DNA of 64,000 bases from Halomonas sp. 7T (GCF_025643255.1 NZ_CP087112.1:372001-436000), one strand, 5' to 3'. Positions 18,301 to 26,263 are shown, counted from the first letter of the stretch. Notes: generated by a model from the letters alone, not told the origin. Made by a program: numbers and translations.

Positions 18301-18807
18301 GTCTTCCAGCTTAATGCGGTAGTTGCGCGGGTCGGGGAAGGGCACATAGGTGCCGCCAGAACACGAAAATTCTGAATACAGCGCCAGGGTGCGGCCTACA
18401 TCCGTTACCACAATAAACGGCGGGCGGCCTTCGTGGGCGGGCAGGGCGCGCACGTACTGGTCGGCTTGGTTATAGGCCGCCTGCATGGCTTTGTCCCAGC
18501 CTTTGGTTTCCAGCCCTTTGCCGGTTTGCTTGGCTTCCAGCACGAACGCGCCGCGCTTGTAGAGGTCGATAAAGCCGCGATTTTCACTGCCATCGGGGTT
18601 CTGAATATCTACCCGCCGCTCGAAGGTGTAGGCGTTTTCGCGGTTGTCTTTGCTGGCAGGGTCTGGCGTGGGTAGCGTCAGCAGCGCACACAGTTCTGAA
18701 AGGAATAGCTGGTAGTTGGCCTTTTCGGTGCCGGTGGTGCCCTTCCAGCGGGCAATAAAGGTCTCAACGGCGTCAGGCGTGGCAACAGCAGCGGGCGTAT
18801 CAAACAT
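15340..18807 (-). CDS. MmeI-like type IIL restriction-modification enzyme (nuclease plus N6-adenine methyltransferase)
   Basis: 1155 residues from ATG 18807, which has AAAGGA at useful spacing; an in-frame upstream ATG at 18888 would add 27 residues. The N-terminal nuclease keeps the PD-(D/E)xK set D81 ... E91-A-K93 in FIDLYKRGAFVLEAK. A helical spacer leads to a gamma-type methyltransferase with SAM motif DPACGSANFL (about residue 404) and catalytic NPPF (GNPPFIG, about 567). A target-recognition region (about 720-920) and a helical C-terminus follow. Single-chain enzymes of this type methylate one strand of their site and cut at a distance, defending against foreign DNA. All catalytic motifs look intact. 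The recognition part is visibly more AT-rich than its flanks. Confidence 0.9.
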   Translation of the reverse strand: MFDTPAAVATPDAVETFIARWKGTTGTEKANYQLFLSELCALLTLPTPDPASKDNRENAYTFERRVDIQNPDGSENRGFIDLYKRGAFVLEAKQTGKGLETKGWDKAMQAAYNQADQYVRALPAHEGRPPFIVVTDVGRTLALYSEFSCSGGTYVPFPDPRNYRIKLEDLRQPEVQQRLKALWEAPNTLDPSQYAARVTREVSATLALLAKALEADGYEVDRVAHFLKRCLFTMFSEDVELLPKGSFTAFLERMKETPEHFTDAIGSLWESMNSGGFSGVLTAKVLRFNGGLFKGIDPIPLTPAQIQLLIDAAKADWRFVEPAIFGTLLERALDPRERHKLGAHYTPRAYVERLVMPTLIDPLRREWATAQVVAEAHNQKGKTDKALETLRAFHHKLCQVRVLDPACGSANFLYVALEHMKRLEGEVLNVIADLSGGQDSLEAEGFTVSPQQFLGMEINPRAAAIAEIVLWIGYLQWHYRINGSLDLPEPILKDFHNIENRDALIEFEHREPLLDDAGKEVTIWDGISMKKSPATGELIPDESARTPVYRYHNPKRAEWPQADYIVGNPPFIGASTMRRALGDGYVDAVRQVFKGSVPESADFVMYWWHIAAEAVRNGHAEQFGFITTNSLRQTFNRRVLEPHLNDAKKPLSLTFAIPDHPWVDGNDGAAVRIAMTVGRAGEAPGLLQQVTSESSDDNREARSVALSRREGKVFADLSIGADVAGAKSLKSNSGISQRGFEPGSTGFVLSVNDHEQLQLIEKYKEAPALRYYVNGKDIIQTPRNVYLIDFNGLNESEARNIYPELYQWALNRVKPEREQNRDPKLRKNWWLHRRSRSDLREMTEKLTHFIVTTRVAKHRVFTTIRVSTAADYNLACIALGKPHSLGILSSRVHNIWSLKSGGTLEDRPTYNNTLCFETFPFPALTAEQETRIGQLAEQIDAHRKRQQAEHPTLTLTGMYNVMEKLRAGEELNAKEQTINQQGLVSTLLADHDALDRAVFNAYGWDDLAKQLVGLPGATTPLPDKPAAQAEAEEELLMRLVALNQQRAAEEAQGKVRWLRPDYQAPEEAAPTQTELQSATAEASAPAADKTKATWPKDLATQVTLLRDMLAASPHSAESLAAQFKRKPLKGVNEVLSALAALGQAHQEGEHWRLVR

Positions 18808-18919
18808 CAGCAAGCATCCTTTCAGGCCTGGGTCTTTGGCACAGTATTCAAGAGAGTTAAGCAGGGTTAGATAGTAGCATGATTGCATGTGCTTTCGAGA
18901 CGGTGCGTGTTATCCGCCG

Positions 18920-19402
18920 TCAGTGACTGCTTGGTTTACCTACCAGCCAATGCGTGACGCCGAGTGCCAGTACAATCGCTGCAATGCCGACCATTTCAGC
19001 GGCAGTAATCAGGCTAATATCAAGAATGATGACTTTACGGGCGATGGCCATCAGCGCGGTGGCGACGACCAGCCGAATGGGCAAGATGTTGGTGCCGAGA
19101 TAGAGTCGGATATTGATAAAGATTTCGACGGCGATGAGTACCACCATAAAAGCACCGAAGATGACAAAGATGTCTTTTACTTCGAATAAAAACAGCGGCG
19201 GTGCGATAAACCGGGTGTAAAGCACATAGATAACATCGAACACCCCCCAGATAATGACCAGTACCATGAGCACGGCCAGCACCTTGACGGCAAAACGGAT
19301 AACGAGATGAAGGCGTCGGATGAGCGGATCTTCATGCTCGGCAGGCAGTTCATCATGAAGCAACTGAGGGAGGCGTTTCGTCTCTTGGGTGTGTTTTTCC
19401 AT
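18920..19402 (-). CDS. PsiE-family (phosphate-starvation-inducible E) membrane protein
   Basis: 160 residues. A charged N-terminal tail of about 30 residues is followed by four predicted membrane helices (about 34-60, 72-97, 103-122 and 130-152). The segment FFEVKDIFVIFGAFMVVLIAVEIF-like and the RLVVATALMAIARKVIILD stretch are typical of PsiE-like proteins. Function is not established beyond stress association. The gene sits alone between the restriction-modification operon and the DUF1826 gene, all on the minus strand. Confidence 0.8.
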   Translation of the reverse strand: MEKHTQETKRLPQLLHDELPAEHEDPLIRRLHLVIRFAVKVLAVLMVLVIIWGVFDVIYVLYTRFIAPPLFLFEVKDIFVIFGAFMVVLIAVEIFINIRLYLGTNILPIRLVVATALMAIARKVIILDISLITAAEMVGIAAIVLALGVTHWLVGKPSSH

Positions 19403-19476
19403 GCGGGCGTCCTTTTAAACTACTAGCGCTAAGGGTGGTGGCCTGTGCTGCTTAGCAGGCTGGCAGTGATGCTGCC

Positions 19477-19495
19477 GGCACCGTTTTCCGGTGCC
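19477..19495. promoter_or_regulatory. Hairpin between DUF1826 and psiE-like genes
   Basis: Stem ggcaccg (19477-19483) with cggtgcc (19489-19495) and a 5-nt loop, placed after the DUF1826 stop on the minus strand. There is no T-tract in the minus direction, so it may be a processing/attenuation hairpin rather than a full terminator. Confidence 0.35.
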
Positions 19496-19564
19496 AGTCA
19501 GTTTCAATAGGATAGGCATGCTAAGCAGAGCGTTAGTTCCCGCCAGAGACTGTGTGTCGGGTGA

Positions 19565-20224
19565 CTAAGCCGGGTCAATGGTCAGTAGTAGCCGCTTTTG
19601 CCCTGCTTCTAAAGAGGGACTGCGGTGGACTAAGCCATGCTCTTCACAGCCCACCCATCCGCTGCCTTTTATCAACGCAATGTCGCCCGCTGCCATGCGC
19701 TGAATGGCTTGGCTGTCCCGCAAGATCTCTGGGCGGTTGGGTGTAGGCGCGCCTAGTCCTTCACGGTTAACGGCGTATTCGGGTAGCCATTCGCTTCCAG
19801 GGCCTGCGTAGGTTGTTACTAAGCGGACGGGTAGGTTATCGCAGTGAAAGCGTGGGCACATCGCGGCGGTTAATAGGCGTAAACGAATGCCAACGGAGTC
19901 AGTATCAAAGAGGTAGGCAATCGCTTCGGCAATGGTCGCAACATCCTCAACCAGTGCCTCACCTGCTGAGGGTTCTGGCAGGTTACGGTAGAGGTCTTCT
20001 CTTAACGCGTCAGTTGGGTTGCCTAGCCATCCATATTGCCAATCGCGGTTGGTTTGGCACTGGGCATTTGCACTGATGGCTAGTTCAGCCGGTAGCGTGC
20101 GTTGAAAAATGGCAATGTTGATAGGCGCTTCAAAAATACGCGGCAGTACGCTGATGTCACTACCCATTGCGGCATATGGATAGAGGTTGTGAGTCGTCAC
20201 GTTTGCTGAAGAAGGCATGGGCAT
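19565..20224 (-). CDS. DUF1826-family protein of the zinc-starvation locus
   Basis: 219 residues, no signal peptide. The core CPRFHCDNLPVRLVTTYAGPGSEWLPE, with an H-x-D pair and an R-L motif, and the later LIKGSGWVG...LVHRSP resemble the DUF1826 pattern, a double-stranded beta-helix-like fold suggesting metal binding. Function is unknown. In other Proteobacteria DUF1826 genes occur in Zur regulons, and here the gene is divergent from dksA2-COG0523-folE2 around a shared Zur-box-like palindrome, so zinc-limited expression is inferred. ATG 20224 starts MPMPSS; GGAG lies a few bases upstream. Confidence 0.85.
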   Translation of the reverse strand: MPMPSSANVTTHNLYPYAAMGSDISVLPRIFEAPINIAIFQRTLPAELAISANAQCQTNRDWQYGWLGNPTDALREDLYRNLPEPSAGEALVEDVATIAEAIAYLFDTDSVGIRLRLLTAAMCPRFHCDNLPVRLVTTYAGPGSEWLPEYAVNREGLGAPTPNRPEILRDSQAIQRMAAGDIALIKGSGWVGCEEHGLVHRSPSLEAGQKRLLLTIDPA

Positions 20225-20262
20225 ATGAAGGCTCCTGAAAGAAAGACAAGTCGCAGTGATCT

Positions 20263-20284
20263 ATTTGTTATGTTATAACGTTTT
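20263..20284. promoter_or_regulatory. Zur-box-like operator in the divergent promoter
   Basis: The core gttatgttataac (20267-20279) has 5-bp arms GTTAT/ATAAC around a 3-base centre and resembles the gammaproteobacterial Zur consensus GTTATAnTATAAC. It lies between the starts of DUF1826 (minus) and dksA2 (plus), 21-45 bases from either start codon, where binding would block both promoters. The match is by eye. Confidence 0.7.
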
Positions 20285-20304
20285 TATCAAAAGGAGGCTA
20301 CCCA

Positions 20305-20787
20305 TTGCAACGCGATACGCATCCATCCCCCCAGGAAATAGAAGTCATAGCGGCGGCCAACTCTCTGCAAAAAGTGCAGGAGAGGACGCTATTGGCGCAG
20401 CCGGAAAGCGACTATATGAATGACAGCCAGTTGGCATTTTTCCGGCAGCGTTTATTAGACGAGCGTGAGGAGCTAACGGCGCATTTAAGAGAAGTAAAAG
20501 CTTCTATTGCCTCTCATGAGCGAGATAGCGACGAAGCGGATCAAGCATCGTTTGAAGAAGAGTTACGCTTAGCGCTGCGCCAAGCCGACCGAGAAAGCAG
20601 GCTCATCACTAACATTGATGCGGCGCTAAAACGTATTGAAAGCGGCGATTATGGCTACTGTGAAGAGACTGGCGAGCCGATTGGCATTCCAAGGCTGCTG
20701 TTTCGGCCTACAGCCAAGCTCTGCATAGAAGCGAAAGAGCGCCAAGAGCAAAAAGAGCACCATTATCGCAAGGCGCGGGGGGAGTAA
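20305..20787 (+). CDS. dksA2: DksA2-type transcription factor lacking a complete zinc site
   Basis: 160 residues. DksA binds the RNA polymerase secondary channel and works with ppGpp. The coiled-coil tip D76xxD79xA81 is kept. The zinc finger is broken: Cys119 and Cys140 remain, but the partner positions are Thr122 (CEET) and Ala143 (CIEA), as in zinc-independent DksA2 paralogues that replace DksA under zinc limitation. I chose TTG 20305 because a perfect AAGGAGG sits seven bases upstream, and the extra N-terminal 37 residues match DksA length; ATG 20416 is the alternative. Its stop overlaps the next start (TAATG). Confidence 0.9.
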   Translation: MQRDTHPSPQEIEVIAAANSLQKVQERTLLAQPESDYMNDSQLAFFRQRLLDEREELTAHLREVKASIASHERDSDEADQASFEEELRLALRQADRESRLITNIDAALKRIESGDYGYCEETGEPIGIPRLLFRPTAKLCIEAKERQEQKEHHYRKARGE

Positions 20788-21929
20788 TGCAGCTCACAAA
20801 GCTAACGCCCGTTAACGTACTCACCGGTTTTTTAGGAAGCGGTAAAACCACGCTGTTGAACCGCTGGGTGCGCCAAGCCTCTATGCAAAACACGCTTGTC
20901 GTGATTAATGAGTTTGGCGCTATTGGTTTAGATCATCAGCTGATTACCCAAAGTGATGAGCAAGCGGTCGTGGAGATGAGTAGCGGCTGTTTGTGCTGCA
21001 CACTGCGGGGTGATTTAAGCCGTACGCTGCAACAAGCGATTGATGAGCTGCAGGCAAAGGGTAAGCCTGCGCCTTCCCGTGTGGTGATTGAGACCACGGG
21101 GCTTGCCGACCCCGCGCCTATTTTACAGATGTTAATGACCGACCATTGGCTGGCTCACCGCTTTCAACTGGATAGCGTGGTGTGCTGTGTTGACGCTGCC
21201 AATGGGGAAGCCACACTGCAAGCGCATCGTGAGTCTCAGCGACAGGTAGCAATCGCTGACCGCTTGCTTCTTACCAAAATCGATCTAGTTGATGAAGGCC
21301 GTTTGGCACCGCTAGCCAACCAGCTAGCGTCGATAAACCCGGCCGCTGAACAGTGGCAGGTGTTGCATGGCAATTTATCCCCTGATCTGTTGGTAGGCGC
21401 AGGGATTTTTCGCGCAGACGCCAAACTGTATCAAGTGCAGCAATGGCTTAAAGCAGCCAGCTATCGCACCCATCAAGCAGATGCCAGTGGGGTGATAGAT
21501 GGGGAAGATATATCGGACGCAGCGCTGAGTATTAACAGCACAAGCCAGCCCACGCTTACCCGCCATGGTGAGCATATCAATGCGTTCTGTTTTTGTGTTG
21601 AGCCGTTGATTACGCCAGATGCGCTAGAAAACTGGTTGGATTTATTGATGTCGTTGATGGGCGAAAAAATGCTCCGTATTAAAGCCATCATCCATCTTAC
21701 TGATCGAGAGGAGCCGCTTGCGCTGCATGGTGTTCAGCACATTTTTCACCCGCCCGCGCCCTTACCCATGAACTGTGTTGATGACCGTATTTCTCGGTTT
21801 GTTTTTATTACGCAAAATGTCGCGCCTGACACGGTGGCGCAGCTCTATCGTTTTTTTGCGCCCTCCGGCGTATCAACTGAGTTACCTACCCGTTCACCTA
21901 CCACTTCATCTACCCACGAGGCAATGTAA
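20787..21929 (+). CDS. COG0523 GTPase, putative zinc metallochaperone (ZigA/YeiR-like)
   Basis: 380 residues, G3E-family GTPase. The P-loop is TGFLGSGKTT (13-22); the metal-binding CxCC is SGCLCCTLRGDL (Cys68, Cys70, Cys71). The Walker B/switch region includes IETTGLADPAPI and the guanine-specificity-type motif is LLTKIDLVD. A C-terminal CobW-C domain (about 265-375) follows. Zur-controlled members hydrolyse GTP to deliver zinc to client enzymes during starvation. It is translationally coupled to dksA2 upstream and folE2 downstream (both TAATG overlaps). Confidence 0.92.
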   Translation: MQLTKLTPVNVLTGFLGSGKTTLLNRWVRQASMQNTLVVINEFGAIGLDHQLITQSDEQAVVEMSSGCLCCTLRGDLSRTLQQAIDELQAKGKPAPSRVVIETTGLADPAPILQMLMTDHWLAHRFQLDSVVCCVDAANGEATLQAHRESQRQVAIADRLLLTKIDLVDEGRLAPLANQLASINPAAEQWQVLHGNLSPDLLVGAGIFRADAKLYQVQQWLKAASYRTHQADASGVIDGEDISDAALSINSTSQPTLTRHGEHINAFCFCVEPLITPDALENWLDLLMSLMGEKMLRIKAIIHLTDREEPLALHGVQHIFHPPAPLPMNCVDDRISRFVFITQNVAPDTVAQLYRFFAPSGVSTELPTRSPTTSSTHEAM

Positions 21930-22813
21930 TGACGGCTTTCACCTTACCCGATATCGCCCAGCAGTCTGCGGGTTTGGCGGGTACGCTTTCCTGGGTGGGC
22001 ATGGAAGGTATTGCGTTACCCATTCAGCTGGAGGGAAGTCACGTTAATGCTAGAGTGTCCGCTGGCGTTAGTCTGGAAGCAGCCGATGCGCGTGGAATTC
22101 ACATGTCACGGCTGTATATTGCATTAGACGAATTAGCGCACCAGCCGCTAACGCCCATCCTGATTCATCGCGTCCTTACTGTTTTCTTGGAAAGCCATCA
22201 AACGTTATCCGAAAATGCGTATTTAACGTTCAGCGGAGACGTGTTGCTAAAGCGTGATGCGCTGATCAGCCCTTTGTCAGGGTGGAAAAGCTATCCGTTT
22301 ACGCTGCGTGGGCAGTTAAACTCGCGAGGCTTTCGGCTTGAGCTAGATGTCTCCGTTGGATACTCCTCAACATGCCCCTGTTCAGCTGCATTAGCTCGGC
22401 AGTTAATTCAGCAGGCGTTTGTAGAAGATTTCGATGATATACCGCTTAGCAAGCAGGCGGTATTGACGTGGTTGGGAAGCGAAGAGGGTATTCTTGCTAC
22501 GCCCCATAGCCAGCGTAGTACGGCTAATTGCTCCATACGGCTTGCGGGCAATGACCATATACCGCTTGCTGCTCTGATTGAGCGTATCGAGCGCGCGCTG
22601 GGTACTGCGCTGCAAACGGCGGTAAAACGGATTGATGAACAGGCATTTGCCCTCGCCAACGGCCAAAACCTAATGTTTTGTGAAGACGCAGCCAAGCGCC
22701 TAGATGCAGCAATTCGAAAGATGCCTGATATTTCAGCCTTTCAGCTCAAGGTCGTTCACGCAGAAAGTTTGCACGCCCATGATGCCGTGGCCAGAAGCGA
22801 GTGGCAGTGGTGA
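21929..22813 (+). CDS. folE2: GTP cyclohydrolase I, type IB (FolE2)
   Basis: 294 residues. Converts GTP to 7,8-dihydroneopterin triphosphate, the first step of folate and queuosine synthesis, without the strict zinc need of FolE. STCPCSAALARQL carries the active-site Cys pair (Cys149/Cys151), and HSQRS (about 196) and the N-terminal GMEGIALPI are family hallmarks. It is the third gene of the coupled dksA2-COG0523-folE2 operon, consistent with substitution of zinc-dependent FolE during zinc starvation. Confidence 0.95.
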   Translation: MTAFTLPDIAQQSAGLAGTLSWVGMEGIALPIQLEGSHVNARVSAGVSLEAADARGIHMSRLYIALDELAHQPLTPILIHRVLTVFLESHQTLSENAYLTFSGDVLLKRDALISPLSGWKSYPFTLRGQLNSRGFRLELDVSVGYSSTCPCSAALARQLIQQAFVEDFDDIPLSKQAVLTWLGSEEGILATPHSQRSTANCSIRLAGNDHIPLAALIERIERALGTALQTAVKRIDEQAFALANGQNLMFCEDAAKRLDAAIRKMPDISAFQLKVVHAESLHAHDAVARSEWQW

Positions 22814-22927
22814 TTAATGCCCATTAACGGGCAGTAGCAACAGAAAATATTAAAAGATGAATTTATGGATTGACACCACGTGGGTGTGGCCCTATATACG
22901 GTACATCACTCACCACCATGGGCTCTC

Positions 22928-23965
22928 ATGTTCCTCCTCATCACGATTGCTACTCTTTCAATCGCGCTCTCTTTTCTGTGTTCTATCCTTGAAGCAGCGC
23001 TGCTGTCTATTACCCCAAGCTACATTGCCAAACAAAAAGAAGATAATCCCAAACTTCATGCAGCGCTGTTCAAATTAAAAACCAATATTGATCGTCCGCT
23101 GGCCGCGATCTTAACGCTTAACACCATTGCTCATACCGTTGGTGCAACGGCAGTGGGCGCGCAGGCCGCCATTGTGTTTGGTGAAGCGTCCATTGCTATT
23201 GTGTCAGCTGTTATGACCATGCTGATTTTAATTCTTTCTGAGATCATTCCCAAAACGATTGGCGCTACCTATTGGAGAGGTCTATCTCCCATGTTGCCCC
23301 GGTTACTGAACCCAATGATCGTTGGGTTGCTGCCGTTTATTTGGATGTCTGAACAGATTACGCGTCGTCTGGGTAAATCAGAACACGATGTTGATCTACG
23401 TGATGAAATTAAAGTGCTGGCGCGGGTAGGTTTGGAAGAGAAAGTGTTGGATGCGGACGAATCTCGCACCATTATTAACATGCTGAACTTGCATGAAATT
23501 GCGGTTAATAACGCGATGACGCCCCGTACTGTCTGTGAAACGGTGCCACCTAACATGTCGGTTAAAGAGTTTGACGAGCAGTATGGCAAAACGCCGTTCA
23601 CGCGATTTCCCGTGATGGATAACGGCGAGCAGGCATTTGGTTATGTACACAAGGCCGATATGTATCACGCCGATGACGACAAAACCATGCGTGAGCTAAT
23701 GCATCCAATTGGCAGCGTAGACGTATTGAACAATGTCGAGCAAGTATTTACATCGATGTTGAAAGACCATTTGCACATGCGGGTGGTCTACGACGAGCAT
23801 GGCACGTTTGTGGGCCTTATAACCCTAGAAGATATTATTGAGACGATATTAGGCCAAGATATTGTCGATGAAACTGACAGTGTGGCGAACTTACGCCATT
23901 ACGCGAAACAGCGCTGGGTAAAGCGTATCAAGCGGGATGAGAAAGACCCCAAGCCGCTTGATTGA
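22928..23965 (+). CDS. CNNM/CorC-family protein (DUF21 plus CBS pair), hemolysin-like
   Basis: 345 residues from ATG 22928. A DUF21/CNNM membrane domain (about 1-155, four helices, with ILEAALLS and SEIIPKTIG signatures) is followed by two CBS domains (about 190-310: MTPRTVCETV, FTRFPVMD, GLITLEDIIETILG). The family is linked to divalent-cation (magnesium/cobalt) efflux or regulation at the inner membrane; older databases call it hemolysin-like. A GTG at 22880 would add 16 residues that do not fit the family start. No good ribosome-binding site precedes the ATG. It lies 114 bases after folE2. Confidence 0.87.
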   Translation: MFLLITIATLSIALSFLCSILEAALLSITPSYIAKQKEDNPKLHAALFKLKTNIDRPLAAILTLNTIAHTVGATAVGAQAAIVFGEASIAIVSAVMTMLILILSEIIPKTIGATYWRGLSPMLPRLLNPMIVGLLPFIWMSEQITRRLGKSEHDVDLRDEIKVLARVGLEEKVLDADESRTIINMLNLHEIAVNNAMTPRTVCETVPPNMSVKEFDEQYGKTPFTRFPVMDNGEQAFGYVHKADMYHADDDKTMRELMHPIGSVDVLNNVEQVFTSMLKDHLHMRVVYDEHGTFVGLITLEDIIETILGQDIVDETDSVANLRHYAKQRWVKRIKRDEKDPKPLD

Positions 23966-24066
23966 TCACCGCGTGGTTTAATTGCTATAGCGCGAAACGT
24001 TCTATAGTGAAGGGGTTGAAAGTCATATAAGGTATGAAGGTCACTTGACCCTAATGAGGAGGAACG

Positions 24067-24717
24067 ATGTCATTACGTATTAATGCAGTAGTGCCTGATT
24101 TCGAAGCAGAGACCAGCCAAGGCCCCATTCGTTTTCATGACTGGATCGGCGACAGTTGGGCGATCCTCTTTTCTCATCCTAAAGACTTCACGCCGGTCTG
24201 CACGACAGAGTTTGGCGCCGTGGCAACGCTAAGCGCCGAATGGGAGAAGCGGGGCACTAAGGTCATTGGCGTTTCCATTGATGGCGTTGAAGATCACAAG
24301 CGTTGGGCAAACGATATTGAGACAGTGTGCGGTAATTCTGTCGGCTTCCCGATTATTGCCGATGAAGGCCTGAACGTTTCTAAACTGTTCGACATGCTGC
24401 CGGAAGATGCGTACCTGCCCGATGGCCGCACCCCGGCTGATAGCGCAACGGTCCGCTCGGTGTTCATCATTGGCCCGGATAAACAGCTAAAGCTCTCCAT
24501 GACCTATCCGATGACAGTCGGTCGTAATTTCGCAGAAATTTTGCGTGCGCTGGATGCCCTTCAAGCCACGTCTAAACATGGCATTGCAACGCCCGCTGAT
24601 TGGACCGTTGGGCAAGACGTTATCATTCCGCCGAGTGTGTCGGATGAAGATGCCAAGCAGAAGTTTGGTGAGTTTGAAGCGGTTCTGCCTTACCTGCGTA
24701 AAACAAAATTACGCTGA
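24067..24717 (+). CDS. 1-Cys peroxiredoxin (Prx6/AhpC-TSA family)
   Basis: 216 residues, cytosolic. Reduces peroxides with the peroxidatic Cys45 in SHPKDFTPVCTTEFG. The domain arrangement is AhpC/TSA (about 5-150) followed by a 1-cysPrx C-terminal domain (about 155-210), and there is no resolving Cys in the C-terminal part, which points to the Prx6 class. GAGGAGGA provides a strong ribosome-binding site. A small palindrome ggtcacttgacc (24039-24050) lies just upstream. A strong terminator follows. Confidence 0.95.
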   Translation: MSLRINAVVPDFEAETSQGPIRFHDWIGDSWAILFSHPKDFTPVCTTEFGAVATLSAEWEKRGTKVIGVSIDGVEDHKRWANDIETVCGNSVGFPIIADEGLNVSKLFDMLPEDAYLPDGRTPADSATVRSVFIIGPDKQLKLSMTYPMTVGRNFAEILRALDALQATSKHGIATPADWTVGQDVIIPPSVSDEDAKQKFGEFEAVLPYLRKTKLR

Positions 24718-24738
24718 TAGGAAACGGTTAACAGCAGT

Positions 24739-24770
24739 AAGCCAGCACGTTGGTGCTGGCTTTTTTTATT
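24739..24770 (+). terminator. Rho-independent terminator after the peroxiredoxin
   Basis: Perfect 8-bp stem gccagcac (24741-24748) with gtgctggc (24753-24760), GTTG tetraloop, and a run of seven T. It ends close to the stop of the convergent chemoreceptor gene. Confidence 0.95.
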
Positions 24771-24772
24771 TA

Positions 24773-25651
24773 TTAACTAGGCGACTCTAACGCTAACTGA
24801 TCGATAGAGCTTGAAACGCTGCGTGCTCCCGTGAGTATCTCGTTGACGATCGTCTCAATTTCCCCAACGCTCGTTTGGCTAGACTTGCCCTGTTCGACAA
24901 CCTGCTGCATGGCTTGGGTGGTGCGTTTTACAAGATCGCTGTTTTCTTTAAGCAATCGGGTAATATCGTCAACGGCTTCACTCGACCCTTTCGCTAAACG
25001 GCGAACTTCGTTGGCGACTACCGCAAATCCACGGCCTTGCTCTCCTGCCCGTGCGGCTTCAACGGCGGCGTTAAGCGATAAAAGGTTAGTTTGATTAGCT
25101 ATTTTGGCAATCGACTCGGTAATGCTATTGATGCTTTGTGCCTGCTGCGTCAGCGCTGCTATTAGCTGCTGCGCTTCTGCTAACGTCAGTTCTGCTCTCT
25201 TTGAATCGTCCATCACCTTTTGTAAGTGATTAAGCCCGTTTTGGGCAATCTGCTCTGTTTGAGAAGAGGTGCTTTGTGCGGCAGTGACGGCGTTTGTTGC
25301 GGAATCAGCCGCTTCAACGGAGCGAGTGATATCGGTGGCAAATTTAACCACCTTCACTACGTTACCTTTACTATCTTGGATGGGGTTGTAGGTGGCTTCT
25401 AGCCAAATGCTAGCTCCACGTGAGTCTAGGCGTTCAAACTTCCCTTGCATATACTCGCCCTGTGCAAGCTGCTCCCAAAAGTGGGGGTGGGTGTTATAAA
25501 ACTCAGAAGGACAAAATATATGGTGATGTGCGCCAATAATGTCTTCTTTGCTATAGCCCATAACGCACTCGAAATTTGCGTTGGCATTGAGGATTTCACC
25601 GCTAGGGGTGAACTCAATCACCGCCATAGAGCTATTTAACGCGTTAAGCAC
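24773..25651 (-). CDS. 3' part of a split BdlA-like chemoreceptor (PAS-MCP signalling domain)
   Basis: 292 codons from a GTG. A PAS domain (about 1-115: [31 protein letters not shown]) is followed by a methyl-accepting signalling domain whose hairpin tip contains [22 protein letters not shown] and [15 protein letters not shown] (about 185-235). There are no membrane segments, so a soluble chemoreceptor is indicated. The reading frame is open a few codons further upstream (SERKNAV...) until a TAG at 25672-25670. The 5' part lies in another frame and overlaps by 16 bases. Together they would give about 420 residues, the PAS-PAS-MCP size of BdlA-type biofilm-dispersal proteins. One base seems to be missing around 25655-25676. 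No ribosome-binding site is visible at the GTG. Confidence 0.8.
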   Translation of the reverse strand: MLNALNSSMAVIEFTPSGEILNANANFECVMGYSKEDIIGAHHHIFCPSEFYNTHPHFWEQLAQGEYMQGKFERLDSRGASIWLEATYNPIQDSKGNVVKVVKFATDITRSVEAADSATNAVTAAQSTSSQTEQIAQNGLNHLQKVMDDSKRAELTLAEAQQLIAALTQQAQSINSITESIAKIANQTNLLSLNAAVEAARAGEQGRGFAVVANEVRRLAKGSSEAVDDITRLLKENSDLVKRTTQAMQQVVEQGKSSQTSVGEIETIVNEILTGARSVSSSIDQLALESPS

Positions 25652-26028
25652 GGCATTTTTACGCTCAGACTAATGTCACTCGCAATTTTCAAGACCGACA
25701 CAACCTTTCCCCGGCGATTGCTAATCGGTAGGTATGTCGCTTCCAGCCAAACGTCATCGCCTTGGGCATTCAAACGCTTAAAGGTACCTTGGCGACTCTT
25801 GCCGTCGGCAAGTGATTGCCAAAAATCTCGATAAGCGTGCGTGTTGATTTCGGCAGCATCGCAGAAGATGCGGTGATGCTCGCCTTTAATTTGTTCAAAG
25901 GTATAGCCCATCGTGGCCAAAAAAAGCGGGCTGGCCTTTGTTATAGCGCCGTCAGGTGTAAACGCAATGCAAGCGGTATGCTGCATCAAGGCGTTATCGA
26001 GAGGATTGGCAAGCATAATACCTAGCAT
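25636..26028 (-). CDS. 5' part of a split BdlA-like chemoreceptor (first PAS domain)
   Basis: 130 codons. Residues about 12-120 form a PAS domain ([37 protein letters not shown]...[26 protein letters not shown]) very similar to the PAS of the downstream fragment, showing an internal domain duplication. After ASDIS the frame reads through about eight unrelated codons and stops. A one-base shift restores [11 protein letters not shown] and the second PAS. Alone it would be an isolated PAS protein, so it is best treated as the N-terminus of a frameshifted gene, unless the shift is a sequencing error. Confidence 0.75.
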   Translation of the reverse strand: MLGIMLANPLDNALMQHTACIAFTPDGAITKASPLFLATMGYTFEQIKGEHHRIFCDAAEINTHAYRDFWQSLADGKSRQGTFKRLNAQGDDVWLEATYLPISNRRGKVVSVLKIASDISLSVKMPCLTR

Positions 26029-26263
26029 ATTGGCGTGACCTATTTTGGAAATTATTTTTAAAGGTGATGTTAACTATAATTTATCAGTCATCTGGCGCAT
26101 TGACATAGCTCAATATATGTAAATGATTCTTCGGGATTACACGTATGGAGGCTGATACACGTAAGTCACTGTAATAACAATATTATGCGCTAATTTAGCA
26201 TCCACCATGTGAGCAAACGGCGGGATAGTTTAGTTGGTAAGGCAAGGTGTTGGAGCTTGAGTT

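Noticed and set aside
15835-18675. Several long plus-strand ORFs opposite the R-M gene
   Set aside because: They are antisense shadows of a GC-rich gene with no domain signature or ribosome-binding site.
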